Shown one piece after another: positions 13,263-21,292 of a stretch of 21,569 nt of DNA. The stretch's first letter is position 1, and each line of letters begins with the position of its first letter. The DNA comes from JBHIEE01 sp046760445 (GTDB lineage: Bacteria > Acidobacteriota > Aminicenantia > JdFR-78), in contig JBHIEE010000040.1 in assembly GCA_046760445.1 (NCBI GenBank), forward strand, positions 1-21,569, in the 5' to 3' direction. The notes beneath the pieces are model-generated. The model saw only the letters and a list, made by a program, of their open reading frames with translations, made no database searches and was not told where the DNA came from. A program made the position numbers and the translations under genes.

Positions 13263-14072
13263 TCATTTTGGACTAATTCTTATTCCAGCATAACCTACTA
13301 CTTGAGAGTAATCGCCAGATACATCTCCTGAAGTAGAATATTTAATTAATTCTGCTTTTTCTGCTCCAAGTTCAAGGCCGGCTTTAAGAGCAATAGCAGT
13401 TGGGGCATATCCACACATACTTATGTCCTCTCTCATAACTATTTCATACAACCCTTTGGGATTCAGATTAAGAATTTCCTGAATAGCCATATTATCTTTT
13501 TGCTCAGCTATTTCCTGAGAAACATAATGGCTAAAGTCAGTACTTGAGATAATCATTACTTCATCCTCAAATTCTTTAATCGCTTGAGCTAAATTAATTC
13601 CTACTTCCTCTAAATCTGAATAACTTACAGAAGAAACTAAAATAGGAACAAAAGAAAAAGACTCCACAAAATACTGGATAAAAGGAAGCTGAACTTCAAT
13701 AGAATGTTCGTAAAAGTGAGTTGATGGATCGTTTTCAATTAAAGATGAATTCTTTAAAATTAAATCGGCTAACTCTTTATTAACTTGAACCCTGCCTAAT
13801 GGGGTTTCCCATTCTCCTTCTCCATAAATTGCAATTGATGCTCCGATACTGGTATGATTAGGACCTAAGATTAAAAAATTTTGAGGTAAATAGGCAGATG
13901 AGAAAACAGCCCCGGCTACTTTGCCTGAATAAATATATCCTGCATGAGGGGAAATTAAAGCGATAGCTTTTTCTTTCTTTATTTCTTTATTAATCATTTC
14001 TTCTATCATTCTTAATAGACTTTCTTTCTTATCAGGATAGAATTGTCCACTCACCACTGCTTTTCTCAGCAT
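13263..14072 (-). CDS. amrB: AmmeMemoRadiSam system protein B (MEMO1 family)
   Basis: A 269-residue protein of the MEMO1 family, an alpha/beta fold related to extradiol dioxygenases. It opens with RKAVVSGQFYP (3-12), then ISPHAGYIYSG (40-50), ILGPNHTSIG (68-77), the FYEHSIEVQLPFIQY segment near 140, SSTDFSHYV near 175 and MCGYAPTAIAL (219-229). The putative metal or active-site residues His43, His73 and Cys220 correspond to the conserved His, His and Cys of MEMO1. In many prokaryotes it occurs with an AMMECR1 protein and a radical-SAM enzyme (AmmeMemoRadiSam); neither is nearby. The biochemical role is still unsettled. A strong ribosome site (GGAGG) precedes the ATG. It converges with the HD-protein gene. 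Confidence 0.93.
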   Translation of the reverse strand: MLRKAVVSGQFYPDKKESLLRMIEEMINKEIKKEKAIALISPHAGYIYSGKVAGAVFSSAYLPQNFLILGPNHTSIGASIAIYGEGEWETPLGRVQVNKELADLILKNSSLIENDPSTHFYEHSIEVQLPFIQYFVESFSFVPILVSSVSYSDLEEVGINLAQAIKEFEDEVMIISSTDFSHYVSQEIAEQKDNMAIQEILNLNPKGLYEIVMREDISMCGYAPTAIALKAGLELGAEKAELIKYSTSGDVSGDYSQVVGYAGIRISPK

Positions 14073-14448
14073 TTTAACCTCCTTTTATTGAAGAGTGTTT
14101 TCGACTTTGAAAACCCAATCCAAGTCAGGGTTTTCATATCCTATTTTGGGGCTTCACCTCCATATAAACTGAAACCCTAAATCCGAAATCCTAAATCCGA
14201 AACAAATTCTAAATTCTAAATTAAAATGTTCAAAACTATATAAAATGCACCAGGACACCAGAAACCTGTTTAGTAATGTAAAAATGTTTAGAATTTTGGT
14301 CATTTGGATTTTGATATTGTTTAGAATTTCGATATTAGAATTTAGGATTTATACTCCCTCCTTATCCATATATTGAAATCCCCATCTTTTAAAAATATCT
14401 TTTCTGGCCATTTGAAAACCCTCATTGGAATATAAGTAAATTTTTATT
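14073..14448. repeat. 376-bp gap with long imperfect inverted repeat
   Basis: A 9-bp stem TGAAAACCC (14108-14116) with GGGTTTTCA (14128-14136) lies upstream of the MEMO1-like gene. From about 14173 to 14239, words like CTAAATCCGAAATCCTAAAT are repeated. Their reverse-complement-like counterparts, such as TTAGAATTTCGATATTAGAA, occupy about 14285-14350, giving a long imperfect inverted repeat. AATGTAAAAATG (14275-14286) also occurs at 3152-3163, and nearly so at 6587-6598. GGCTTCACCT (14150-14159) recurs at 21381-21390. No gene is visible. Confidence 0.55.
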
Positions 14449-15261
14449 TCAGAGAGACTTAAACACTACAGGAAGATCAATCTTTTTACATTTTATTATC
14501 TGAAAAGGGAAAGTAGTAAATGGTTTAATTAATCTTCCTACTGGAATTTTTTCCTCAATATATACTACTAATTCATTTTTTTCTCTGACTATCCGATCTA
14601 TTTTAATTGAATAACCTTTTCCTGGTTTTTGACCGGCAAAAACAACAATAACCATTTCTCGAGCAAAATTAATTCTTGGTAAAGGTGGAATTTTTTTCTT
14701 AGTAAGAGGGAGTGAATGATGAATTTCATTCCATACTATTTGCCATTTATTTTCGTCTTTAATCACAATATTTTCTTTCGTTTTGAATAAAGAAGCATAT
14801 TGACCAATAAGAATTTGATCAAAAGAGACTAAATCTTCTATCACTATAATAGGTGATCTATACAATACAATTTCGTATTTCCTTCCTGGACGGTAAACAA
14901 AACTGTATTTAACTTTTTCCTTTGGTAAATAACTCACTTCCAGAGTAACATTTTTTAGAGGAATAAATCTTGAAGTAATAACTGAGGCAGTTCCGTCTCT
15001 TTTAAACTTAACGTCAGAGGAAGAAATCTCACTTACTGTTAGAGACTCTGTATTAAGGACATAAGCCTTATCCTTAAGCCAAAAAAGAATAAAATTAGGA
15101 TTCTTTTGATTAATAAATACTCGGCCAGTAAGGGTTGCCTTAAAAACGATTGATTCTACTTCTTGTTCCTTCCACTTTTCTTTCTCTCCAAAAACTTTTA
15201 TACTTCCGGAAACTATAAATACCAATAAAAAGATTAAAAAACATGAAATTACTTTTTTCAT
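14449..15261 (-). CDS. secreted PrcB-like protein
   Basis: The preferred start is the ATG at 15261: it gives a clean signal peptide (MKKVISCFLIFLLVFIVSGS), has a GGGGG-type ribosome site 7 nt upstream, and lies just after a promoter. The longer frame to 15312 would begin upstream of that promoter. The 270-residue protein has an N-terminal beta-rich part of unknown family (about 30-150) and a C-terminal domain (about 160-270) with FAREMVIVVFAGQKPGKGYSI and FPFQIIKC. I read this as the PrcB C-terminal (protease complex subunit) fold. Proteins with this domain are extracytoplasmic; some associate with proteases or are simple adhesin-like modules. No protease gene of that complex is adjacent, so function is uncertain. 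Confidence 0.7.
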   Translation of the reverse strand: MKKVISCFLIFLLVFIVSGSIKVFGEKEKWKEQEVESIVFKATLTGRVFINQKNPNFILFWLKDKAYVLNTESLTVSEISSSDVKFKRDGTASVITSRFIPLKNVTLEVSYLPKEKVKYSFVYRPGRKYEIVLYRSPIIVIEDLVSFDQILIGQYASLFKTKENIVIKDENKWQIVWNEIHHSLPLTKKKIPPLPRINFAREMVIVVFAGQKPGKGYSIKIDRIVREKNELVVYIEEKIPVGRLIKPFTTFPFQIIKCKKIDLPVVFKSL

Positions 15262-15279
15262 TTTTGACCCCCTTATATT

Positions 15280-15308
15280 AAGATAAGTAATAGTTATTAT
15301 TTTGTCAA
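15280..15308 (-). promoter_or_regulatory. promoter of the PrcB-like gene
   Basis: Minus-strand TTGACA (15308-15303), 17-bp spacer, TATCTT (15285-15280). The start point near 15273 leaves about 12 nt to the ATG at 15261, enough only for the ribosome site, and decides between the two possible starts. Confidence 0.55.
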
Positions 15309-15413
15309 TCATTTAAAAGCTCTAAAATTAAAAGACAGAAATTAAATATTTTTTCTATAATTTTGATTCATTCCAGCCCTCTAAATTCCGTGAAAAGGCT
15401 TCAAAAGTTTTTC

Positions 15414-15442
15414 TTGACTTTAATTGAATAATTTTTTAAATT
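15414..15442 (+). promoter_or_regulatory. candidate promoter of the TPR-rhomboid pair
   Basis: TTGACT (15414-15419), 17-bp spacer, TAAATT (15437-15442). The ribosome site AGGAGG (15451-15456) follows at once. Confidence 0.45.
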
Positions 15443-15461
15443 TAAGTTTCAGGAGGTTATA

Positions 15462-16544
15462 ATGACAAAAAAAGCATTAAAATTTCTATTAATCACATTC
15501 TTATTTATTTTGATAACCTTTCCAATAATTAATTGCGAGAATTTAAAAATATCAAAACTTAAGGCTAATTATCATTTTAATAAAGCAAATAAATTTTTCC
15601 AAGATGAAATGTATAAGAAAGCAATACCTGAATATGAATTGACAATTAAATACGACCCCGAGTTTGTACAAGCTTACCATTATTTAGGAGAAAGCTATAA
15701 AAATCTTTATCGACCAGCAGTAGAAACAGAAGAAAATATAGAAAGAGCCAATAAAGCCTTAGCTGTTTTGCAAAAAGCTTTGGAACTTGATCCTAATAAC
15801 AAAGATATAATTCTTTCATTAGGTGATATGTATAATAAATTAAGAGATTTTCAAGAAGCAGAAAAATATTATCTCGAAATTTTAGTAATGGAGCCAGATA
15901 ACCCTAATAATTATTATGTTGTTGCTGAATTTTACAAAAGTTATGCTGGAGAAATACAAAAAGAAGAAAAAGAGGAAGAGGAAGAAACTGGTTTAGTGAG
16001 AATAGCTGGTGAAAAAATTGTGGAAGAAGAAAAATTAGAGGAAGAAGGACCTAAAGAAAAAACACCTCTTGAAAAGGCAGAAGAGATGTATAAAAAAAGA
16101 ATTGAATTAGATCCCAGTGATCCTGATGGATATGCCAGATTAGCCAACTTTTATGAGAATTTGCCAATACCTGAGTTTGACAAAGCAAAGGAATATTATG
16201 AAAAAATGATTACTTTAGATCCTAACAATGCTACTGGTTATTCTCGCATTGGAGTAAATCGCTGGGCAAAAAGTTATCGAATACCAACCCTTCCTAAGGA
16301 AGAAAAGATTAAAGCGGCCCGGGAAGGAGTTGAGGCTCTAAAAAAGGCAATAGAAATAGACCCTACCATTCCTGAACCTTATGCCTGGTTAAAAGTTCTC
16401 TATTACCATTTAGGTAAACTTGAACCCAAAAAAGAAATAGAATACAAGAAAATTGGGGATGAGTATGGAGTAAAATTCGAGAAAGCCAGCAAAAGACAAC
16501 AGGAAAGAAAAAGACTTGAAGAGGAATTAACAATAATAAAATAA
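15462..16544 (+). CDS. secreted tetratricopeptide-repeat protein
   Basis: A 360-residue TPR protein with an N-terminal signal sequence (residues 1-25). IINCEN at 23-28 contains a cysteine that might be a lipidation site, though the preceding residues do not match a classical lipobox. TPR units run from about residue 34: YHFNKANKFFQDEMYKKAIPEYELTIKYDPE, then PNNKDIILSLGDMYNKLRDFQEAEKYYLEI, then units around 205-260 (LDPSDPDGYARLANFYE, LDPNNATGYSRIGVN) and a last one near 290-330. A strongly acidic linker (about 164-203, mostly Glu and Lys) separates the two blocks. It is probably a periplasmic or outer-membrane scaffold that holds partner proteins. A strong ribosome site (AGGAGG) precedes the ATG. 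The rhomboid gene follows after 66 bp on the same strand, suggesting co-transcription, perhaps a substrate or partner. Confidence 0.85.
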   Translation: MTKKALKFLLITFLFILITFPIINCENLKISKLKANYHFNKANKFFQDEMYKKAIPEYELTIKYDPEFVQAYHYLGESYKNLYRPAVETEENIERANKALAVLQKALELDPNNKDIILSLGDMYNKLRDFQEAEKYYLEILVMEPDNPNNYYVVAEFYKSYAGEIQKEEKEEEEETGLVRIAGEKIVEEEKLEEEGPKEKTPLEKAEEMYKKRIELDPSDPDGYARLANFYENLPIPEFDKAKEYYEKMITLDPNNATGYSRIGVNRWAKSYRIPTLPKEEKIKAAREGVEALKKAIEIDPTIPEPYAWLKVLYYHLGKLEPKKEIEYKKIGDEYGVKFEKASKRQQERKRLEEELTIIK

Positions 16545-16610
16545 AAAATATAAATACTATTAAAAAATTAGCTTTCTTCTCTTAATCTAAGTAAAAAGGA
16601 ACTCTTCTTA

Positions 16611-17279
16611 ATGCTCATCCCCTTAAAAGATGAAAATCCTACTTCAAGAATTCCCTTTGTCACTTTATTCTTAATAGGAATAAATATTTCCCTGTTTATA
16701 ATACAGATTTTTTCCTCTAAAGGTTTAAACTATTACATTTTGAAAATGGGAGTCACTCCATGGTCAATCACCCATCTTAAATTATCAGTAGTCAATGCCG
16801 AGATATTTCCTCCATTAACCATATTTTCAGCAATGTTTATTCACGGAGGATTTTTTCATCTAATAGGTAATATGCTCTACCTTTGGATATTTGGGAATAA
16901 TATTGAAGACTTTCTAGGTCCAATTAAGTTTTTCTTTTTCTATCTAATTTCGGGAATTGGAGCAAGCCTGACTCACATTTTGTTTTATCCTAATTCTACT
17001 CAACCCATGATAGGAGCAAGTGGAGCAATAGCTGGAATACTGAGTGCTTATTTAGTTTTATTTCCCCGGGCAAGAGTTCACACCCTAATTTTTTTATTCT
17101 TTTTTATCAAGATTGTTCCTATTCCAGCCGGCTTGATCCTCAGCTTATGGTTTATAATGCAACTTCTTAATGCTGGATTAGGTGGTGGAATAGCCTGGTT
17201 CGCACACATTGGAGGATTTTTAGTTGGGATTGCTCTGATTTCAATGTTCAGACGAAATAGAAGAAGAAAAACAATATAA
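16611..17279 (+). CDS. rhomboid family intramembrane serine protease
   Basis: A 222-residue polytopic protein of the rhomboid family, which cleaves membrane proteins inside the bilayer. The N-terminus MLIPLKDENPTSRIPFVT is typical of the GlpG/YqgP-like class without an extra domain. The catalytic dyad is visible: Ser137 in GASGAI (135-140) and His199 in AHIGGF (198-203). HLIGN (83-87) supplies the conserved His and Asn of the oxyanion region. There are six core hydrophobic segments and a basic tail (RRNRRRKT). Length is normal. AAGGA about 10 nt upstream serves as ribosome site. It follows the TPR gene by 66 bp, and its stop lies 6 bp from that of the convergent nuclease gene. Confidence 0.95.
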   Translation: MLIPLKDENPTSRIPFVTLFLIGINISLFIIQIFSSKGLNYYILKMGVTPWSITHLKLSVVNAEIFPPLTIFSAMFIHGGFFHLIGNMLYLWIFGNNIEDFLGPIKFFFFYLISGIGASLTHILFYPNSTQPMIGASGAIAGILSAYLVLFPRARVHTLIFLFFFIKIVPIPAGLILSLWFIMQLLNAGLGGGIAWFAHIGGFLVGIALISMFRRNRRRKTI

Positions 17280-17285
17280 TATGGA

Positions 17286-18095
17286 TTAACTAATAATTTT
17301 TATCTGAAGAGGGGAAAAAACAACAATTTGAGGTTTATTTTTGTACTTTTCTAAAAATCCAGTCACGACTAAAGTTCTACCTTCAAATTTTTTAATATTT
17401 CCAAATCTTGCTTTAGCAAAGCGAATTATCAATGCCGAGAAATTATGCCGATAATCCAAAGATGAATCTAGAAAGATATATTTCTTTCCATAATAAACTT
17501 TTTGGCATCTGAATTTAACTGATAAATACTCTCCAATATAAGAAAAACACTCTTCAAGTGAAACTATTCTCTCTTGTCCCACACTCCACAATCCTTTGTT
17601 ATTTAACCGAGCATATTCTTCAGATTCTCTAAACATTTTTTGATATTCTTCTTTAAATGGATACCGTAGAAAAACAAATGCAAATCCTTCTCTTATAATT
17701 AAGTTATTGAAAAAAGTGCTATCTTCTAACCAAACATAGGCTAAAACTCGGCCATATTTATCTCTAAATTGTTCATCATAAGTCAACTTTATTTTTTTGT
17801 TAAAAAGGAAATAAAAAGTAAATCTTTTAGCTACTTGAGCTAAATATCTTACCTCTTCTCTATCATTTTCTAATTCTGGGCAATTCACGCCAATTAGTCT
17901 CACCTTCTCCGCTTGGCCATTTTGGTATTTCACTTTGATTGTATCTCCATCATAGACAGTAACTACCTTTCCTGTATCAAAAATAGTGTATTCTTTATTA
18001 GAGAAACAATGTCTTTTTACTAAAAAAGAAATACTAATGAATAGAATTAAAACTAAAAAAAATAATTTTAAATTTAGTTTTCTAATCGATTTCAT
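17286..18095 (-). CDS. membrane-anchored thermonuclease (SNase) with C-terminal OB-like domain
   Basis: A 269-residue protein from the preferred ATG at 18095, chosen because a TTGACA-N17-TATCTA promoter lies directly upstream. A longer frame from an ATG at 18158 would add 21 unlikely residues and start before that promoter. A basic N-terminus and one hydrophobic helix (about 9-26) anchor it in or export it across the membrane. The staphylococcal-nuclease fold follows: VVTVYDGDTI (44-53, Asp49 and Asp51 for Ca2+), KVRLIGVNCPE (64-74, with the catalytic-type Arg66 and Glu74) and RDKYGRVLAYVW (111-122, Arg116). These match Arg35, Glu43 and Arg87 of the type enzyme. The last 80 residues include RTLVVTGFLEKYKNKPQIVV, an OB-fold-like segment that may bind nucleic acid. 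It probably degrades DNA or RNA outside the membrane. Its end is 6 bp from the rhomboid stop. Confidence 0.88.
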   Translation of the reverse strand: MKSIRKLNLKLFFLVLILFISISFLVKRHCFSNKEYTIFDTGKVVTVYDGDTIKVKYQNGQAEKVRLIGVNCPELENDREEVRYLAQVAKRFTFYFLFNKKIKLTYDEQFRDKYGRVLAYVWLEDSTFFNNLIIREGFAFVFLRYPFKEEYQKMFRESEEYARLNNKGLWSVGQERIVSLEECFSYIGEYLSVKFRCQKVYYGKKYIFLDSSLDYRHNFSALIIRFAKARFGNIKKFEGRTLVVTGFLEKYKNKPQIVVFSPLQIKIIS

Positions 18096-18102
18096 TAACA
18101 AA

Positions 18103-18131
18103 TAGATATTGAATTTAAACAAAAATGTCAA
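18103..18131 (-). promoter_or_regulatory. candidate nuclease promoter, leaderless
   Basis: Minus-strand TTGACA (18131-18126), 17-bp spacer, TATCTA (18108-18103). A start about 7 bp downstream (near 18096) would coincide with the ATG at 18095. Confidence 0.45.
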
Positions 18132-18184
18132 ATTGAAAATTAAACAATCATCAGCCATTTTTTAGATAAAAAATTACGATAATC

Positions 18185-18214
18185 TTGACAACTTGTAGGT
18201 TTTTTAGATATAAC
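18185..18214 (+). promoter_or_regulatory. tmk promoter
   Basis: TTGACA (18185-18190), 18-bp spacer, TATAAC (18209-18214). Transcription would begin near 18221, about 11 nt before the tmk ATG, which has no ribosome site. Confidence 0.6.
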
Positions 18215-18231
18215 TCTTGCATTGAAAAGTA

Positions 18232-18891
18232 ATGAATAACAGTATTTCCAGAACACTAAAAGAAAAGCCGGTGAATAAGAAGCTTTCTAAAGGAATTTTA
18301 ATTGTTTTGGAAGGAATTGATGGTTCAGGTAAAACCACTCAAGCAAAACTTCTCTTTCAGAAACTCATCGCCCAAGGCTTTGAAGTAGTTATTTTCAAAG
18401 AACCATCCTCGGGTAAATGGGGAAAGAAAATAAAAGAAATATCTGTTTTAGAAAACTCTATTAATCCTGAACAAGAATTGAAACTCTTTCTTAAGGACAG
18501 AAAAGATAATATCAAAAAAAATTTAAAGCCTTCTTTAGATAAAAATAAGGTTGTGATTCTCGATAGATATTATTTTTCTACCATTGCTTATCAAGGAGCA
18601 AGGGGCATTGATATCGAATTAATTAAAAGATTAAACGAAAAAATGGTGATTGAACCTGATTTAGTTTTTATTCTTGATATCAAGCCTGAAGTGGGATTGA
18701 ACAGAATAGAAAATAGGAAGAAAAAGGAAAAGCTTTTTGAAAAAGAAGATTTTCTTTGCAAAGTAAGAGAAATATTTAATTCACTTGTTGATGAAAAAAT
18801 TATTAGAATTGATGCAACCCAACCTTTGGAAGAAATAAGTGAACGAATTGAAACGACTGTTTTAAATTATTTAAAATCCTATCTTATTTAG
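18232..18891 (+). CDS. tmk: thymidylate kinase
   Basis: Tmk phosphorylates dTMP to dTDP with ATP, a required step to dTTP. The 219-residue protein has an N-terminal extension of about 20 polar residues, then ILIVLEGIDGSGKTTQ with the P-loop at 28-35. FKEPSSGKWGKKI follows, equivalent to the TREP-type loop with its dTMP phosphate-binding residues. The DR(Y/H) motif is ILDRYYFSTIAYQGARG (D at about 110). A lid-like segment is rich in Arg and Lys (RIENRKKKEKLFEKEDFL). Because basic residues sit in the lid, it resembles the type II enzymes, but this is a guess. The ATG at 18232 fits a promoter ending at 18214, and the start lacks a ribosome site. Its stop is 7 bp from that of the convergent penicillin-binding-protein gene. 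Confidence 0.94.
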   Translation: MNNSISRTLKEKPVNKKLSKGILIVLEGIDGSGKTTQAKLLFQKLIAQGFEVVIFKEPSSGKWGKKIKEISVLENSINPEQELKLFLKDRKDNIKKNLKPSLDKNKVVILDRYYFSTIAYQGARGIDIELIKRLNEKMVIEPDLVFILDIKPEVGLNRIENRKKKEKLFEKEDFLCKVREIFNSLVDEKIIRIDATQPLEEISERIETTVLNYLKSYLI

Positions 18892-18898
18892 AAATTAA

Positions 18899-21268
18899 TT
18901 AATGAATTACTTCATCTTCCTCTAATTCATAATAATCATAAACCATTAGATGATCTTCATCTGAACAAAATCGAGTAGGTTCTGTTCCTTTAATAAAAGC
19001 TTCGGTAATAGTGTAATAACAATAAGGAGTAGCCAATAACCCAGTTTTGCTGTCTATTGTGACAAAAGTAATATTTGGTGATACCTCAAACTCTTCATTT
19101 GTTTGATCATCCTGGTAAACTTTTTGGAAAAAATATTTCCAGATAGGAAGAGCCGCTCTTGCTCCTGTCTCATATTTTCCGAGAGTTTTTTTAATATCGT
19201 AGCCAACCCAAACTCCAGCACATAGTGAGGGAGAAAATCCGATAAACCAGGCATCTGAATAATCATCTGTTGTTCCGGTTTTTCCAGCTAAAGGCCTATT
19301 CAAATCCCTTGCTAAAGTGGCTGTTCCTCTTTGGATAACTCCTTTCATAAGATAAGTCATTAGATAAGCAATCTGAGGAGAAATAACTTCTTGAGCTTCG
19401 ATTTTATTTTCTTCTAATATATTCCCTTCTTTATCTTCTATTCTTTTGATAAAATAAGGCTTAATTCTAATGCCCTGATTAGGGAAAACTGTATAAGCTG
19501 AGGTCAACTCGAGTAAACTTACTTCAAAAGTTCCCAGAGAAAAAGATAAATAAGGATATAAAGGAGAAGTAATCCCAAATTTCCTGGCATATTCAACTCC
19601 TGTTTGAGGAGACAAATTCTCCAGTAACTTAGCAGTAACGATATTCCTTGATTCTTCCAGCCCTTTTCTTAAAGTTACTGCCCCTTTATATTTTTGATCA
19701 TAATTCTCTGGACTCCAAGGTTCTCCAGTCCATTGGTCATAAAATGTGGTTGGTTCATCAATAATAATATTGGCTGGAGTATAGCCATAATCTAGGGCAG
19801 CAGTATAAATTATTGGTTTGACAGAAGATCCAGGCTGACGCAAGGCTTGAATTGCCCGATTGAATTTACTTCTTTTAAATGAATAACCTCCGCCCATTGC
19901 TTTTATCTCACCAGTTTCTGGTTCGAGAACTATCATAGCTCCTTCGACTAGTGGTTCCTGTTCCAGAGTAATTTTTAATTCTCTTTTATCATTATCAATT
20001 TCCATGATTTGAATTAGAATAACATCCCCTTCTTTCATCAATTTTCTTAGGTTGTTTTTTCTTGTCCACTTAACACTCCGTGGGGTTAAATACCCTAAGT
20101 AATCTTTAATTTTTATCTTGGCTAAGCTTCTTTTCACATTTAAAACAATCCCATGAATCAATTCTCCTTTTTTTATTTTCTCTTTTTCCCATTCGGATAA
20201 GAAAGCAAGATTTAAATTCTTTCCGTTTTCTTCCTCTAATAGATTTCTTTTATCTCTTCTCCATCCTTGTCTTTTATCCAATTCTCTCAATCCTTTTCTT
20301 AGAGACTGTTCAGCATATTTCTGAAGTTCAATATCCAATGTGGTATAAACCTTCAACCCATCTTGATACAGAGCTCGAGTGCCATATCTATTTTCAATAT
20401 ATTTTCTCACTTCTTCTAAAAAATAAGCAGCAAATTCGTTGTCTTTTGTTTTTAAAGGAAGAACATCCAAAGGTTTTTTCTTTACTTCTTCTGCTAATTT
20501 TTTCGAAATAAAACCTTCCTCCACCATTCGATTTAAAACCCAATTTCTTCGTCTAAGGGCCCTTTCAGTATACTCATAAGGAGAATACATTGCAGGTGAA
20601 CGAGGTAAGCCAGCTATTAATGCGCTTTCTTCCAAATTTAAATCTTCTACTTTTTTACCAAAATATAGTCTTGCGGCTGCCTCAATCCCATAAACTCCAT
20701 GACCGAGATATATTTGGTTACAATAAAGAGTCATTATCTGCTCTTTAGAGTAATTTTTTTCAATCTGGAAAGAAAGAAGAATTTCTTTAATTTTGCGACT
20801 GATTCTCTTTTCCGGAGTAAGAAAGAGAAGACGAGCTAACTGTTGAGTAATAGTGCTACCTCCCTCAAGTGGCTTACCTGCTAATAAGTCTACTTTTAGG
20901 GAGCGTAAAATACCTCTTATATCTATCCCCCAATGACGATAAAATTTAGGATCTTCGGTAGCAATAATTGCTTTTTTCAATACTTCTGGAATATCCTGAT
21001 ATGAAATTTCGATTCTTCTCTCAACAGCAAATTCACCAATAATTTTTTCATCATCAGAATAAACAGTGGTAATAATATTTGGTCTAAACTCTTCTAAGTT
21101 AGATATTTTAGGAAGTCCCTGTTGATAAGCCAAAAAAGCGCCGAATAGGACGCCAATTAAAATAGATAAAAGAAGAATTCCAGTGAAGAATAGGTATCTT
21201 ACCCGATCTTTCTTATTTATTTTTTTTATCTTGAGGACTAATATTTTAATTTTATCTCTTTTTCTCAT
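18899..21268 (-). CDS. mrcA: penicillin-binding protein 1A (class A, bifunctional)
   Basis: A bifunctional peptidoglycan synthase that polymerises glycan strands and cross-links peptides at the outer face of the inner membrane. From the ATG at 21268 it has 789 residues (a TTG at 21292 would add eight). A basic cytoplasmic start and one membrane helix (about 25-50) are followed by the glycosyltransferase-51 domain: ATEDPKFYRHWGID with catalytic Glu105, GGSTITQQLARLLFL (136-150) and KIKEILLSFQIEKNYSKEQI. An OB-like insert (about 375-450) is typical of PBP1A. The transpeptidase has RQPGSSVKP (Ser at about 481, the S-x-x-K motif), SRN and AGKTGTTDDYSDAWF (at about 660). Both active sites are complete. 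The C-terminus is acidic. No ribosome site is seen at either start. Confidence 0.95.
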   Translation of the reverse strand: MRKRDKIKILVLKIKKINKKDRVRYLFFTGILLLSILIGVLFGAFLAYQQGLPKISNLEEFRPNIITTVYSDDEKIIGEFAVERRIEISYQDIPEVLKKAIIATEDPKFYRHWGIDIRGILRSLKVDLLAGKPLEGGSTITQQLARLLFLTPEKRISRKIKEILLSFQIEKNYSKEQIMTLYCNQIYLGHGVYGIEAAARLYFGKKVEDLNLEESALIAGLPRSPAMYSPYEYTERALRRRNWVLNRMVEEGFISKKLAEEVKKKPLDVLPLKTKDNEFAAYFLEEVRKYIENRYGTRALYQDGLKVYTTLDIELQKYAEQSLRKGLRELDKRQGWRRDKRNLLEEENGKNLNLAFLSEWEKEKIKKGELIHGIVLNVKRSLAKIKIKDYLGYLTPRSVKWTRKNNLRKLMKEGDVILIQIMEIDNDKRELKITLEQEPLVEGAMIVLEPETGEIKAMGGGYSFKRSKFNRAIQALRQPGSSVKPIIYTAALDYGYTPANIIIDEPTTFYDQWTGEPWSPENYDQKYKGAVTLRKGLEESRNIVTAKLLENLSPQTGVEYARKFGITSPLYPYLSFSLGTFEVSLLELTSAYTVFPNQGIRIKPYFIKRIEDKEGNILEENKIEAQEVISPQIAYLMTYLMKGVIQRGTATLARDLNRPLAGKTGTTDDYSDAWFIGFSPSLCAGVWVGYDIKKTLGKYETGARAALPIWKYFFQKVYQDDQTNEEFEVSPNITFVTIDSKTGLLATPYCYYTITEAFIKGTEPTRFCSDEDHLMVYDYYELEEDEVIH

Positions 21269-21292
21269 TAATAAAAATATACCAAAATTCAA

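Noticed and set aside
15941..16147. Serine-rich open frame opposite the TPR gene
   Set aside because: It mirrors the Glu/Lys-rich acidic linker of the TPR protein; low-complexity shadow.
19054..19266. Short open frame inside the PBP1A gene on the same strand
   Set aside because: It overlaps the conserved transpeptidase region in another frame, with no start signal.
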